Shown here one piece after another: positions 36,576-47,620 of a DNA stretch of 64,000 nucleotides. Source of the DNA: Anaspis maculata (taxonomy: Eukaryota; Arthropoda; Insecta; Coleoptera; Scraptiidae); contig OX421963.1 in assembly GCA_949128115.1 (NCBI GenBank), positions 33,897,979 to 33,961,978 of the forward strand, read 5' to 3'. Under the pieces are notes generated by a model. The model made no database searches and was not told the DNA's origin. It saw only the letters and a list, made by a program, of their open reading frames with translations. Every line of letters begins with the position of its first letter. Position 1 is the first letter of the stretch. A program made the position numbers and the translations under genes.

Positions 36576-37562
36576 TTATTGTAAGAAATGACTGCAAATA
36601 TTTTCGAACATGTGAATGAAAATTCTTAGAGTCTTGTTAGTACATAGATAGATACAATAAAATCTTTCATATTTGAGGTAAGGATAGGAGTATGGAAATG
36701 TTTTTAATCTGAAATGAAAAAAGCTGTAACCAATAACTAGTGCGTATTTTTATTTGCACAAACTTCTCCCATAGGTACATCCTGGAAGGGCCGAGTTGAG
36801 TATTTAGATGCCCCATTCTGATACTACGCATATGGCTTGGTACATATTTGATCCGGAGATATTTGTAGCTTGAAGAGCAGTCGTCAGCGGGTGGGCAATG
36901 CTGCAAAACTCTCTTGTTAATTTCTTCGGTCGCGCTACCTACACTACTGGCTACCTCTCGTATTTATTCGTTCTTTCTCAACCTGGTAATCAAAGGGTAT
37001 TTATTGAAAATTCAAGGTCGGTCAAGTAGAAAATTCTTATAAAATGCTGGCTTGCTAGAGTCGTTTATATTAGACCCTCAGGTACTTGAAAAACTTCAGT
37101 AGGCAGGTGTACTCAATGCAATCGATAATCGCTAACATTTAGGCCAATACCTTTGAGCATTGAAAAACATTAGGTATTTTTATGTAAATTTGTCCATATG
37201 TTAATAGTTTTTAATTAAACATCTTTTCAACACCTTGAGCTCCTGAATACTTATATCTTTTATATTTTTTTATTTTTACATTGCCGTACTGGACTGACAA
37301 AATTCAGCGCTGATATTTTTCAAGTCGGAGCATTATGTGATAAGCACAAAGTAATTTTTAAATGAAGTTTCTATTTATATAATAATTATTGATTATCTGG
37401 TGGCTCCGTGAATATGTGCATATGATACTAAAAATGCCTGTTGAGACACGATCTTTCAGGTAAAAAAATAAATAGCTCAGGGCTTTTCAGGTAAGAAGTT
37501 ACGAACAACCACTCAGTCGACAGGTGGTGGTGGTGCGTTCGCATTCGTTATCTAGCAGCCTC

Positions 37563-37598
37563 ATGGGTTGGTGCTGTGCCGTGTTTGTGTTTTTTTGG
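37563..37598 (+). other. Possible first exon with signal-peptide start, right arm
   Basis: ATG followed by Gly-Trp-Cys-Cys-Ala-Val-Phe-Val-Phe-Phe-Trp and then a consensus donor GTAAGT at 37599. A hydrophobic start that ends at a consensus donor is what a first exon of a secreted or membrane protein looks like. The mirror copy is at about 33761-33796 on the minus strand. The link to the downstream exon is unproven: phase 0 splicing to the acceptor at 38370 meets a stop at once. Confidence 0.25.
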
Positions 37599-38370
37599 GT
37601 AAGTTTAATTTTCACTATGTATATGCGGACAATTTATTTATTTAGGTACATATTCTTATGGAAACACATTACTATATGTACGGGTTATATTTAGAAAAGA
37701 ATTGAACTTTCTTTTGACAAAAAATTCTATTTCGATACAGGCCCCTGGTCGATAGTTTCGGATTTTTGAAAACGACTGCAAAGCCGCGGCTCGCTGTATA
37801 TTATACCTACCCCACGCAAAGCTAAGTTAATTCCATCGATCTTTTTCAATGTAATGTCTCCTGCTTATGCAAAAAAAAAATATATATAACCCACAGACTC
37901 GATGGTCAAACTTTATTGAAAAAAAAATCAATCTCTTGTTAAAATTCTGTGGTATGACTACAGTTGATAAAAAAAAAGACTGGTTACGCGGATAAACAGT
38001 ATAGATTGTTCAAATTCAAATTCATTACCACGATTTACATGGTGGATATTGTCACGCCACTCACGACCTTAAGGGCCTTGCGACAATTAGCATGTTTTAT
38101 TTTCAATAATTATGCTCCCGTAATACCGTCATAACCTTATGAATTATAAGAAAAAGGCCTTCAACCAATTCCATGTTGGCAAGAGCCGTTATTTTGGGTG
38201 CGACTTCTCAGGTAGCTGAAATGCATATACCTACAAACAATAAGCCTCACGGCCGTGGAGGCATATTCACTTGTTCATTTTCTGTACCCTTCAAAAATAC
38301 TATGTCTTATGAAACTTGTATTATAATATCCTGTTAGACATTAGATACAATTTTTGTTTTTTTTTTGTAG

Positions 38371-38717
38371 TACTGACCTGGAATGTTCTCATCACAACTA
38401 CAATAACTGGAATTATACTGTCAACCTGATCCAGTTACTGAATTCACACTATCAACGATTTTCTCTAAGAAAATGTGGGCCTCTTCGCCTTCCCAGCACC
38501 CGAGAATAGAAGTGATGTCGTTTGCAAAGTGAAAATAATCAAACTGAGCTATAAGAATTCCAAGCTACTCAATTTTGGCTTCATGAAGGAGTTGATTGTG
38601 GCCAATAATGATGAAGAATCCCACATTCTGCCTCGCGACCGGCACATCAGAACTGCTGACCATCAAGTTGTCGTGTTGAGTGTACCTAGACTTTGGGCAA
38701 ATGATGATTGTAACTGA
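38371..38717 (+). pseudogene. Possible second exon, right arm
   Basis: It is preceded by a strong polypyrimidine tract and acceptor (TTTTTTTTTTGTAG, ending 38370). One frame is open from 38372 to 38508 with TDLECSHHNYNNWNYT near its start. An overlapping frame is open from 38475 to 38717 with VCKVKIIKLSYKNSK and LPRDRHIRTADHQVVVLSV. Both look protein-like, and a frame change around 38480-38505 would join them. The mirror copy is at 32642-32988 on the minus strand. I recognise no family. It could be a captured host exon or element-encoded cargo, now broken. Confidence 0.3.
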
Positions 38718-39744
38718 GAAATTGTATTGAAAATGTACCTCGATTTCAGGTCATTGATATTTGTGTGATCAACCCTATAAATTCGTTTATTATCATTTGT
38801 TTGTGCCTTAATTCAAATTTCAAATAATTTTATATGGTATGATCAACTAAGAAATTGTATTAAAAGTACCTACTCCTATTTTAAAGTATTCAATGTTTGT
38901 GTAATCAGCTATGAAAATCGCTCATAATCACCTGTTTTGGCCTTACTTGAATTTCGCGTAATCGCCTTTGTAAGTAACTGAGAAATTGTATTGAATGTAC
39001 TTCGATTTTGTGTAGTTCAAGTTTGTATTATTCAACACTGTCAATTTGTTTATGATCACCTCTTCGTGCCCTATTTTGAATTTCATGTAATTGTATATTA
39101 TGTAATCAACTAAGAAATAGTCGAATGTACTTCGATTTTATGTTCGTGTGTATATCTTCTATGTATAATCAACTATGTAAATTTGTTTATTATCACCTGT
39201 TTGTGCCTTATTTCAAATTTCATGTAATGGTATACGGTAATCAGCTAGAAACTTGTATTGAATGTACTTCGATTTCAAGTAAGTAATGTCTGTATACTTA
39301 GCTATGAAAAGTCAATCATGCGCACCTGTTTGTACCTTATTTCAAGTTTCACGTAATTGTCAATGTAAGCAACTAAGAACATGTATTAGATGTTTTTCGA
39401 TTTTAGGTAGTTGATGCCTGTATACTCAGCTATGAAAAATCGTTCACGATCACCTGTTTGTGCCTTATTTTAATTTGACGTAATTGTCTATGTAAGCAAC
39501 TAAGAAATTTTATCGAACGTACTTCGATTCCAAGTAATTTTAGTAATTATTGTTTGTATGTAAAATTAGCACTGTAAATTTGTTTATGATCACCTGTTTG
39601 TGCTTTATTTTGAATTTAATATAATTGTCTATGAAAGCAGTTATGTGAATTAAACTACGAATAAATCATGATGTTGAGGTCTTACCCTGAACTGTATGTA
39701 ATTATTGTCTATGTAACTAGCACAGTATATTGATCTGTCAATAA
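38709..39744 (-). repeat. About 131-bp tandem array, right arm
   Basis: Mirror image of the array at 31615-32650, at the expected mirror coordinates about the palindrome centre (35679.5). Repeat-unit number and order are the same, so the palindrome was made after the array existed or the arms are kept alike by gene conversion. Confidence 0.85.
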
Positions 39745-40235
39745 AATGGTTCTATTTGCTTGCGTTTATATACCAAAAATAACTATTGAAACCAAACCAC
39801 TTGAGAGTTTGCAAGGGTTAAGATACAATGAGGAGTGCTCCAGTAGGTATAGGGAATTCAAACATCCCGCGCTTTCAAGCTAACAAATGTCTCCTGCCGA
39901 ACACAATCTGTGACCTAACCTGTCAAATCCAAATTCCACGTACTTTTCAAATTTCCCGCACGTTAAAATCCGCCACATGTCAAATGCCGGTAATACAGAT
40001 TAAATGCTTGACGACCAGTCAAAAAAGTCACTAGATTCAGTGATAATAACCAAAAGTCACCAGATGATCTAAGAACTTTTCAAATTTCCCGCGCCACCTG
40101 TCAAATGCCGGTAATGCAGATCCAATGCTTAACGACCTGTCAAAAAAGTCACTAGATTCAGTGTTGCCAACCAAAAGTCACCAGATAAAAGTCCCTAGAA
40201 ACGTCTGCCTCAACTGCCGCCATACCTACTAGTGG

Positions 40236-42560
40236 CGCGCAAAGTATCAATTCCCAACATTTTGACCATAACGAGTTGGTTTAAGCCACCCCTGACTCGA
40301 TCCGTCTGATATTTTGGCCATTTGGGCCTTTTTTCCAAAATGGCAGCCAAACTTCGAAAGTTGGAATTGGGTCTTATAGTGGCCTGCGAGGTATCAATTC
40401 TGGACATTTCGACCATGACAAGTCGATTAAAGCCTACCCCGACTCTACCCAACCTAAATTTTGGCCTCAATACTCAATTATTATAGTGCTGATTCAGAAT
40501 TTTTATTTTTTAATTTTGAGAAGGGTTGTGAAAAAACCCGAGAGAAAACCACTTCTTGGACTTTTTGTGTGTCCAACATGTGAGTAATCCGGAGAGCAGA
40601 ATCACTACATTAAAAAGAAGGAATGAAATCAGAATCAGAATCAGAATAAATTTTATTTCCATAAAAAGCTCCACCATTGTGAAACATAGGCTCCCCCCAG
40701 TGGCAAAACCTATTTCACGCTAGTATAAAACTGTGACAACCATAAAAAACGTCGAAAGTACATATTTACATACAAACTGCAAGTTGTTTCAGAAAATTTT
40801 CATCAGTGCAGAAGAAATTTGGCATGTTGATTAGGAATAAATCCTTGCAAGGTTTGATTTCCTGCATGAGAGAGCGTCCCACGGATGTAGAGCATCTGAA
40901 TCGACTGTGCGCTATTTATAAATTTTGTACGTTTGCACGAAGTATCAATTCGTAACATTTTGATTATGACGAGTTGATTGAAGCCATCTCTAACTAGATT
41001 CGGCTGATATTTGGGCCATTGAGGCCTTCTTTCCAAAATAGCAGCCAAACCAAAATCGGCAGGTGGTCCACACAAGGTGGATTCCTGTGCACATTCCTGG
41101 ACATTCCGACCAGTGCGAGTCGATCAATCCCCATTTATAGTCCTGTCCTATTGTCAGTTAAGATCTCGTGGCATCAAAACCGCGAGAAATTTCGAAGTGC
41201 AAGTTGTTTGAATATGTACGGAAAGGGATCGAGATAACGGTTTTTGCCGATTTATACGTCGATACGAGTTGTACTTGACAAGATTTGAGCAGAAGACAAT
41301 CACAATGTACCTCTTATTGAATACCAACACCAACACACTCTTATCTAGTGGGTCCAAGGCACAAAGATCTCTCCTATGGGTCTTAGTTTGTCCCATGTGA
41401 CACATTTTTGACAAAAAATGTAGGTACAGTGTTGGATTTTTTGCACTTATAGCCGTAAAGTCCCTCATTATTGAAATTAAAACCTGTTCCTGAATTACAA
41501 TCAGATTTTTTTATATGTATGACAGAACGAATATTATATCTTCGAGAAAAGCATTACAGCTTTAGCGCCTTATGTACATAGTTCTTTCCCAACCTTGGTA
41601 TCTGTAAGTGACAAAACGAGTAGAATGCAACATGTAGAAATTGGATCACCTACAGGAATTAGAATTGAAAAGGGATTCAAGATAGGTGAGAGTTCTGTTC
41701 TTCACCAATGTAATAATAAAGAAAACAGTAAAGAAGAGTGTAGGTGAGCGTCTCGCTCAATCGCACAAATGCAAACGTGCAAATTTTCAAATAAGTTGCA
41801 TCCCATATCGGCGCACAGTCGAGTCAGATGCTCTACATCAGTGGGACGCTCTCTCGTGCAGAAAATCAAACCTTGCAAGAATTTATTCCTAATCAACATG
41901 CAACATTTCTTCTACACTGATGAAAAGTAACCGAAGTCTGAGGTCTGAGAGGCAGAGAGAAGTCTAACCTCCAAACACCACTGAGAACCAGCAAATACAC
42001 GCGATAGAGCGCAGATTTCTCAATCACTGTTATTTCTGGTAATGTAATATGTAACCTGACTCATCTTTTAGCACAAATACAAATTCTAAAACAACTTGCA
42101 GTTGATATGTATGTACTTTCGACATTTTTGATGGTTGTTACAGTTTAATACGTGCGTGAAATAGGTTTTGCCAGTGGCCTTTTATTTCTTCGGAAAAATG
42201 TAGTGATTCTGCTCTCCGGATTACTCACATGTTGAACACACAGAAAGTCCAAAAAGTGGTTTTCCCTCGGGTTTTTCACAACCCTTCTCAAGATAAAAAA
42301 AAATAAATTCTAAATCAGCACTGTTATTGAGTATTGAGGCCAAAATTCAGGTTGGGTAGACTCGAGGTAGGCTTTAATCGACTTGTCATGGTCGAAATGT
42401 CCAGAATTGATACCTTGCAGGCCACTACAGTACCAAATTCCAATTTTCGAAGTTTGGCTGCCATTTTGGAAAAAAGGCCCAAATGGCCAAAATATCAGAC
42501 GGATCGAGTCAGGGGTGGCTTGAATCAACTCGTTATGTTCAAAATGTTACAAATTGATAC
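40236..42560. repeat. Inner inverted repeat and 143-bp units of FB1
   Basis: 40237-about 40945 pairs with about 41790-42560, giving mirror-image open frames at 40210-40470 (minus) and 42334-42717 (plus). Within the arms, two successive units share TTCCAAAATGGC, GTATCAATT and GACCATRAC words. A further diverged unit occurs at about 40938-41050. An (AGAATC)n patch lies at about 40628-40645. The central 41050-41790 shows no recognised gene. Confidence 0.75.
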
Positions 42561-42764
42561 TTTGCGCGCCACTGTACGACCAATCGCCAATTTTCAAAAT
42601 TTGGACGCCATTTTGGAAAAAGGGGCCTATATAACGGATTCCGTCAAATTTTTTTTTTGGAACATCGAGCGAAATTTCTTCTTATGGTCCCTAGAAACTA
42701 TGTGCCAAGTTTCATAACTCTACTCAAAAGTGCAGTATCCAAAAGCGTACCGACCCCACTAAAC

Positions 42765-44176
42765 ATAGACTTGTATTTGAATAATTTTAATGATTTTGCA
42801 GGTCATCTTGTGGCTTGTGAAGATTTCAACACCGACCTCTCTGGAGTTGGCAGACATACTGGACTTCGGGGTGTTTTTGCTATGTATGGGTTAAATATGT
42901 GTCTGTTTGAGCCCTCTAGAGTACAGGGACGATCGCGGTCCTTGATTGATAACATATTCACCACCGTTGATTCTTCATTTGTAGTGGCCGGTACTGTTTA
43001 CTCCGACATTTCGGATCATTTTGCGCAGGTGGTTGACTTGGTGGGCTTCGGTGAGCGAAACTCTGATAGCTTTACCGTGACGAGGAGAGATTTTGACAAT
43101 CTTGACAATGTACAGCATTTTCAGTATCTTGTGATGCGCACCTCCTTCAGCAGTGATAGTTTTACCAGGTTCTATTCGTCTTTTAGGTCGGTATTTGAGA
43201 CAGCTTTTCCACTAGTATCTAAGCGGGTAACTCCGTCGAAGCGCAGCACTAATAAATGGATTACGCATTGTATAATCAGGAGGGGTAATCTTTTGAGGGA
43301 CTTGAGCAGGGAAATTAGAGCTAATGATAACTGTGGTGAGGAGTTGAGACGAATGTATGCTGAGGTGAAAGCTTGCCAAAGCGCTGAGGTGAGTAAAGCA
43401 AAAATGAATTTCAATAGTAATATTATCTCTGGATCTGTGAATGTTGGGAGAGCGATGTGGAAAGTAATAAGGGGCGAAACAGGTTATAACCTAGACTCCG
43501 GTAGGTTGGGTAATATTTGTGATTCTGACGGTGCAAGAATGAGTGATATGAATGAGATTGCATGTGCTTTTAGTGACTATTTTTCTGGATCTGTTGATAA
43601 GCTGCTGAGTGATGCGAGTGTTGATGTGAAGTGTGTAAGAATTCCTAGGCATGAAAACTCGATGTTTCTTGGTTGTGTGGATGAGGATGAAGTTAGAAAG
43701 ATCATTCTTTCGGTGACCTCCAAAAGTTCGTCTGGGTACGATGACATACCATGCTCTATCTTACGACATGTGGTGGATTACATTGTGTCGCCACTGACTG
43801 CCTTGGTCAACGTTTCTTTCGAGAATGGTATTTTCCCGGCGGAATTGCGTATTGCCAAGGTTATACCAGTTCACAAAAAAGGGGATACATCAGTCTTGTC
43901 AAACTATAGGCCCGTTTCACTGTTGTCTGTTTTTTCGAAAATTTTTGAAAAGGCCTATTTGACCCGACTGGAGAGTTTCTTGAGAAGTGCCAACATTCTC
44001 TCAGATTCCCAGTTTGGTTTCAGGGCGGGTCATTCAACTCAGGGAGCGGTGTATCGATTGTACAGCCATTTACTGTCGAATTTTGAGAGTGGACATCGAA
44101 GTGCCTGCGTTTTCTATGATTTTTCCAAGGCTTTCGACACTGTAAATCATTCATTGCTGCTGACCAAGTTGGAGAG
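42765..44176 (+). pseudogene. LINE-A ORF2 segment 2: endonuclease C-terminal part and RT start
   Basis: The frame resumes at Ile immediately after the second AAC. It contains the rest of the endonuclease, with EDFN near 42820 and SDHF near 43010, the latter the catalytic Asp-His block. A linker follows, then the reverse transcriptase N-terminal blocks KVIPVHKKGD and NYRPVSLL, SQFGFRAGHST, and motif A YDFSKAFD near 44115. It is cut after the codons for Lys-Leu-Glu by LINE-B; the 8-bp TTGGAGAG at 44169-44176 is the duplicated target. No stop or frameshift was found within this piece, so LINE-A was probably intact here when it was interrupted. Confidence 0.85.
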
Positions 44177-44311
44177 TTTCTTGTTTAATAAATGTTTTGA
44201 AAGCGGAACATTCCCGAGTTCTTTGAAAGTAGCGAGAATAAAGGCTGTGTTCAAAAAGGGCGACAAGTCAAAGATTGAAAATTATCGTCCTGTATCGGTA
44301 CTGAATATTAT
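44177..44311 (+). pseudogene. LINE-B RT fragment 1
   Basis: Encodes the reverse transcriptase start with ARIKAVFKKGDKSK and ENYRPVSVLNI. It is cut inside an Ile codon by FB3. By chance it is in frame with the preceding LINE-A piece, so one continuous open frame runs across the LINE-A/LINE-B junction. Confidence 0.85.
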
Positions 44312-45898
44312 TAGCCCAGGCGCCAGGGAGCAAAAATCAGCTCAATAAGGGAATAATTGTTTCCTGGCTGGAAACTAGCTTAAAACGATCTGTGTGGCTT
44401 AGGTTTTGACATACTAATTTCCCCCCTTTCAGAAATGTCGGCGTCATGTCGCCATCATCAACAAGAAGTGCACCAGCGTGGTTTTTGCCAAATATCTTGA
44501 TTTTAGGCCATCTGACAGCAAAAGATGTAAGGAGTCATTTGGAAACCAATGAAATTCCCTACAGAATACTTTTTGAATGACCTTTCTGCGACTTATGGTT
44601 TTTGAGATAGAGCTTCTGGACGCGAGAGGCATTGTCGTAAAAGCTCCATGGCCACTTGACTCAAAAAACTAAAATGTCGATGTGACATAAAAATTTCAAA
44701 ATGAGATTTCTCGAGAATCCTTCATGCTATAGTTGCGGTGATGGTCTTAAACTCTTTCTCTTGAACCGTTGGTTACGAATATAGAAAAGTCAAAAACGTC
44801 ACATTGTACATATACAGGGTGGACTGAGGGAATCAAATCAGATCAGAGAAATTTTACATATTTCTTCGGTTTAGCCTATATGCGACACTCTAAGCACCTA
44901 ACACGAGTCCAATATCAATATGGATTTGCTCTATAAGCTTCACTTGATACACTAAAGAAGTGGTCAGCTCACAGCTTTACTGTAAAATGTTTTGAATGCC
45001 CTCTGAATTCATCAAAATATTAAAAATTCAGTACCAAGGAATGTATATAACAGTATATTATATACCAAGGGACCAAAGTGAATTTTTGATTTAGGGATTT
45101 GGGCCCAAAGGGCCCTCGAGCAACAAACTTCACCCAAGGGATCAAAAATTTACTTTGGTTCCTTGGTATATAATATACTGTTACATACATTTCTTGCTAC
45201 TGTAAATTTTGATGATTTCAGAGGGCCTTTAAAACATTTTACAGGAAGGCTGTGAGCTGACCACTTCTTGAGTGTATCAAGTGAAGCTTACAGAGCAATG
45301 CATATTGATATTGGACTCGTGATAAGTGCTTAGAGTTTCGCATAGGCTATATCGAAGAAATATGTCAAATTTTTCTGTTCTGATTTGATTCCCGTAGTAC
45401 ACCCTGTATATGTACAATGTGACGTTTTTGACTTTTCAATATTCGTAATCTACGGTTTAAGTGGAAGAGTTTAAGACTATCACCGCAACTATAGCATGAA
45501 GAATTCTAGAGTAATCTCATTTTGAAATTTTTTTGTCACATCGACATTTTAGTTTTTTGAGTCAAGTGACCATGGAGCTTTCACGACAATGACTCTCGCT
45601 TCCAGAAGCTCTATCTCAAAGACCATAGGTCGCAGAGAATTGATTGAAAAACCAAACTGTAGGGAATTTCATAGGCTTCAAAATGACTCCTCACATCTTT
45701 TGCTGTCAGATGACCCAAAATTAAGATATTCGGCGAAAATCACGCTGGTGCACTTCTTGTTGATGATGGCGACATGACGCCGACATTTCCGAAAGGGGGG
45801 AAACTAGTATGTCAAAACCTAAGCTACACAGATCGTTTTAAGCTAGTTTCCAGCCAGGAAACAATTATTTCCTTATTGTTTTCCTGGCGCCTGGGCTA
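44312..45898. mobile_element. Foldback element FB3, 1587 bp, 3-bp TSD
   Basis: The ends TAGCCCAGGCGCCAGG and CCTGGCGCCTGGGCTA are flanked by TAT (44309-44311 and 45899-45901). Without the element and one TAT the LINE-B reading frame continues exactly, so the boundaries are firm. The arms are about 780 bp and meet near 45105, where GGGCCC-rich words face each other. Arm divergence is obvious (several percent). Inside, TATACAGGGTG near 44812 pairs with CACCCTGTATA near 45403. No transposase. Mirror open frames at 44444-44632 and 45589-45777 are palindrome shadows. Confidence 0.9.
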
Positions 45899-45901
45899 TA
45901 T

Positions 45902-47204
45902 AAGCAAAGTATTTGAAAAAATCATTTACAGCAGATTTATCTCTTTCATCGAGAAGCACGCTATACTCAGTGAGTCGCAGAACGGTTTTCGAAAGGGGAG
46001 ATCTACTGTCAGAGCAGTGCATGCAGCAATATGTAGGATACTGGAGTCATTGAATAACAACAAACAAACATCAGTTCTGTGCATTGATCTTTCAAAAGCG
46101 TTCGACTCAGTAGAACATAACATACTTTTGAAAAAGTTGGAGCGGTATGGTGTGAGGGGTAAGACCTTAGACCTGATTTCGTCCTACTTGAGGGGACGTA
46201 CTCAATTTGTTTCCGAAGCAGATAAGGAGGGAAAAACAGTTGATTCCGAGTTCTTTACTGTCGATAGGGGTGTTCCGCAGGGGTCTATTTTGGGCCCTCT
46301 ATTATATCTCCTGTATACAAATGACTTGTCCGCTGCTATCGGTCAGGATGTTGGTGTTGTCCAATATGCTGACGACACTCCCTTGATTGTGACAGGGGGT
46401 GATGATGCCGATCTCGCGAGGGAGATTTGTCGGAATATGAGGACGTTTGAAACGTATTTCGCGCAAAATTGCTTAAAGTTAAATATAGAAAAGACACAGA
46501 TCATAAAATTTTCCTATAGAAAAGAAAATCATCTACTGCGGTTCAACTGTGACGGGGTTAAGTTTGAATCGGTCGATGCTATTGACTTTCTGGGGCTCAA
46601 GATAGATCATAGATTACAATGGAATACACATGTCGACTTTATAATGAAAAAACTAAACAAATATTGCTATGCTCTAAGCCAGCTTATCTTTTTCGTTGGA
46701 GCAGACGCTGCATTCATTACATATCATGCGTATGTAGAATCCACGTTGCGCTACGAGATCATTTTTTGGATGAACTCCTCCGACTCCTGTAGAGTTTTTC
46801 TCCTGCAGAAAAGGTGTTTGAGAAGAATTTTAAAACTGCCGAATCAGGAAAGCTGTAGAAAGCATTCTGTTGCCTGTAATGTACTTACCCTGACTTGTCT
46901 TTACATATATGAAGCCATCAATTTTGTTGTAAAAAACAGAGACATTTTTGAGAGCAACTGTCGAGAACACACACACGACACACGCAACCGCACGGATCTC
47001 CTTGGGGACCGATATAATTATACATATTTGCAAAAAAATGTCCAATTCAACCTCATGAAGACATATAATAAACTCCCAGTGGCCTTCAGGCAGCTGCCTC
47101 CCAGGGCTATGGCGGGAAGGCTCAAAGACTTTCTCCTTGGGAGGGCGTATTATTCTCTCTCTGAATATTTTTCCGATGACGGGGTGGGTAGCCTACAGGG
47201 ATGA
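45902..47204 (+). pseudogene. LINE-B RT core and C-terminal domain
   Basis: Resumes at Ser-Lys-Val-Phe-Glu-Lys and stays open to the stop at 47202. The reverse transcriptase blocks are in order: SQNGFRKGRST, motif A DLSKAFDSVEH, YGVRGKTL, VPQGSILGPLLY near 46275, motif C YADD near 46365, and DFLGLKID. The usual CR1/Jockey-type C-terminal region follows, ending near FLLGRAYYSLSEYF. It lacks its endonuclease, so it cannot be autonomous, but the visible RT catalytic residues are intact. Confidence 0.85.
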
Positions 47205-47325
47205 CTCTGGTTCCTGCTTCGTCTTCTATTCTCTGTGATAAGTTTTTATTTAAGTGTTTTTTGTATAGCGTTATGTCTTGCATATTTACTTTCTTTTATT
47301 ATATTAAGATTATATTACACTCTTA

Positions 47326-47452
47326 GGGCTCGATACCAAGTTGCAGGCGCAAAAGTTAGGACGGTGTAACTTGCCAAATAGAGCGGTCTGATTGGCCGTT
47401 GCTATAGTAACCGCACTTACGGCGGTCTCAGCCCCAACTTGGTATCGAGCCG
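47326..47452. mobile_element. Harbinger-like MITE in the LINE-B 3' UTR, 127 bp
   Basis: GGGCTCGATACCAAGTTG and its near complement are flanked by TTA on both sides (47323-47325 and 47453-47455). A TTA/TAA 3-bp target is typical of PIF/Harbinger. Confidence 0.7.
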
Positions 47453-47620
47453 TTAGTGATTTATCTTCGAGTATCTCTTGTTATTGTATATAGTTTTTTG
47501 TTTTGTTATTGTATGTAGTTTATTGTTGATAATTTGACATGTCCCACGCCCTCCACGGGTATTTCTTGTATTTACGAGGGAACAAATAAAGGAATTGGAA
47601 AAAAAATAAAAATTGGAGAG

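Larger units (their letters stand above)
31129..40230. mobile_element. 9.1-kb near-perfect palindromic element with 6-bp TSD
   Basis: The ends AGTAGGTATGGCGGCAG and its complement are flanked by AGTGGC at 31123-31128 and 40231-40236. The arms are 31129-35663 and 35696-40230, each exactly 4535 bp, separated by 32 bp. By eye I found roughly a dozen single-base differences and a one-base poly-T difference, so identity is above 99%. Each arm holds, from the outside in, a 120-bp duplicated unit, an array of about seven 131-bp units, exon-like segments and a 94-codon open frame. A 6-bp duplication with AG-starting ends is known for Polinton/Maverick, and 6-bp duplications also for IS3EU and Dada, but no polymerase, integrase or transposase is visible. 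Superfamily unknown. Confidence 0.85.
30925..42761. mobile_element. Foldback element FB1 (2.7 kb) carrying a 9.1-kb insertion
   Basis: The ends are TAGTGGGGACGGTACGC and GCGTACCGACCCCACTA, with AAC on both sides (30922-30924 and 42762-42764). Ignoring the insert at 31129-40230 and one copy of its 6-bp duplication leaves 2729 bp with arms of roughly 0.9 kb. The left arm is 30925-31128 plus 40237-about 40945; the right arm is about 41790-42761. The arms have diverged visibly, more than the arms of the inner palindrome. Subterminal units of about 143 bp (TTTTCCAAAATGGC...GTATCAATT...TTTTGG) occur two or more times per arm. No transposase. Confidence 0.85.
44177..47612 (+). mobile_element. LINE-B, 5'-truncated LINE inserted in LINE-A
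   Basis: Flanked by TTGGAGAG at 44169-44176 and 47613-47620. The right copy is preceded by an A-rich tail with AATAAA at 47585, as expected for target-primed reverse transcription. It lacks everything upstream of the reverse transcriptase fingers. It is interrupted by FB3 (44312-45898) and a MITE (47326-47452); without these it is about 1.7 kb. Its sequence is clearly different from LINE-A, so it is a different family. Confidence 0.9.

Noticed and set aside
31129..40230. Calling the palindrome a Polinton/Maverick outright
   Set aside because: Only the 6-bp duplication and AG start fit; no polymerase B, integrase, ATPase, protease or capsid gene is visible.
31129..40230. Dismissing the palindrome as an assembly artefact
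   Set aside because: A 6-bp duplication outside both ends, scattered base differences between arms and an intact nested position argue for a real insertion, although long reads remain the decisive test.
40210..42717. Matching frames at 40210-40470 (minus) and 42334-42717 (plus)
   Set aside because: They mirror each other across FB1 and contain its 143-bp repeat units; no coding evidence.
30925..45898. Classifying the TAG-ended foldbacks as CACTA or PIF/Harbinger
   Set aside because: The termini run TAG inward rather than CACTA, and the targets AAC, AAT, TAT and TTT are not the TTA/TAA of Harbinger.
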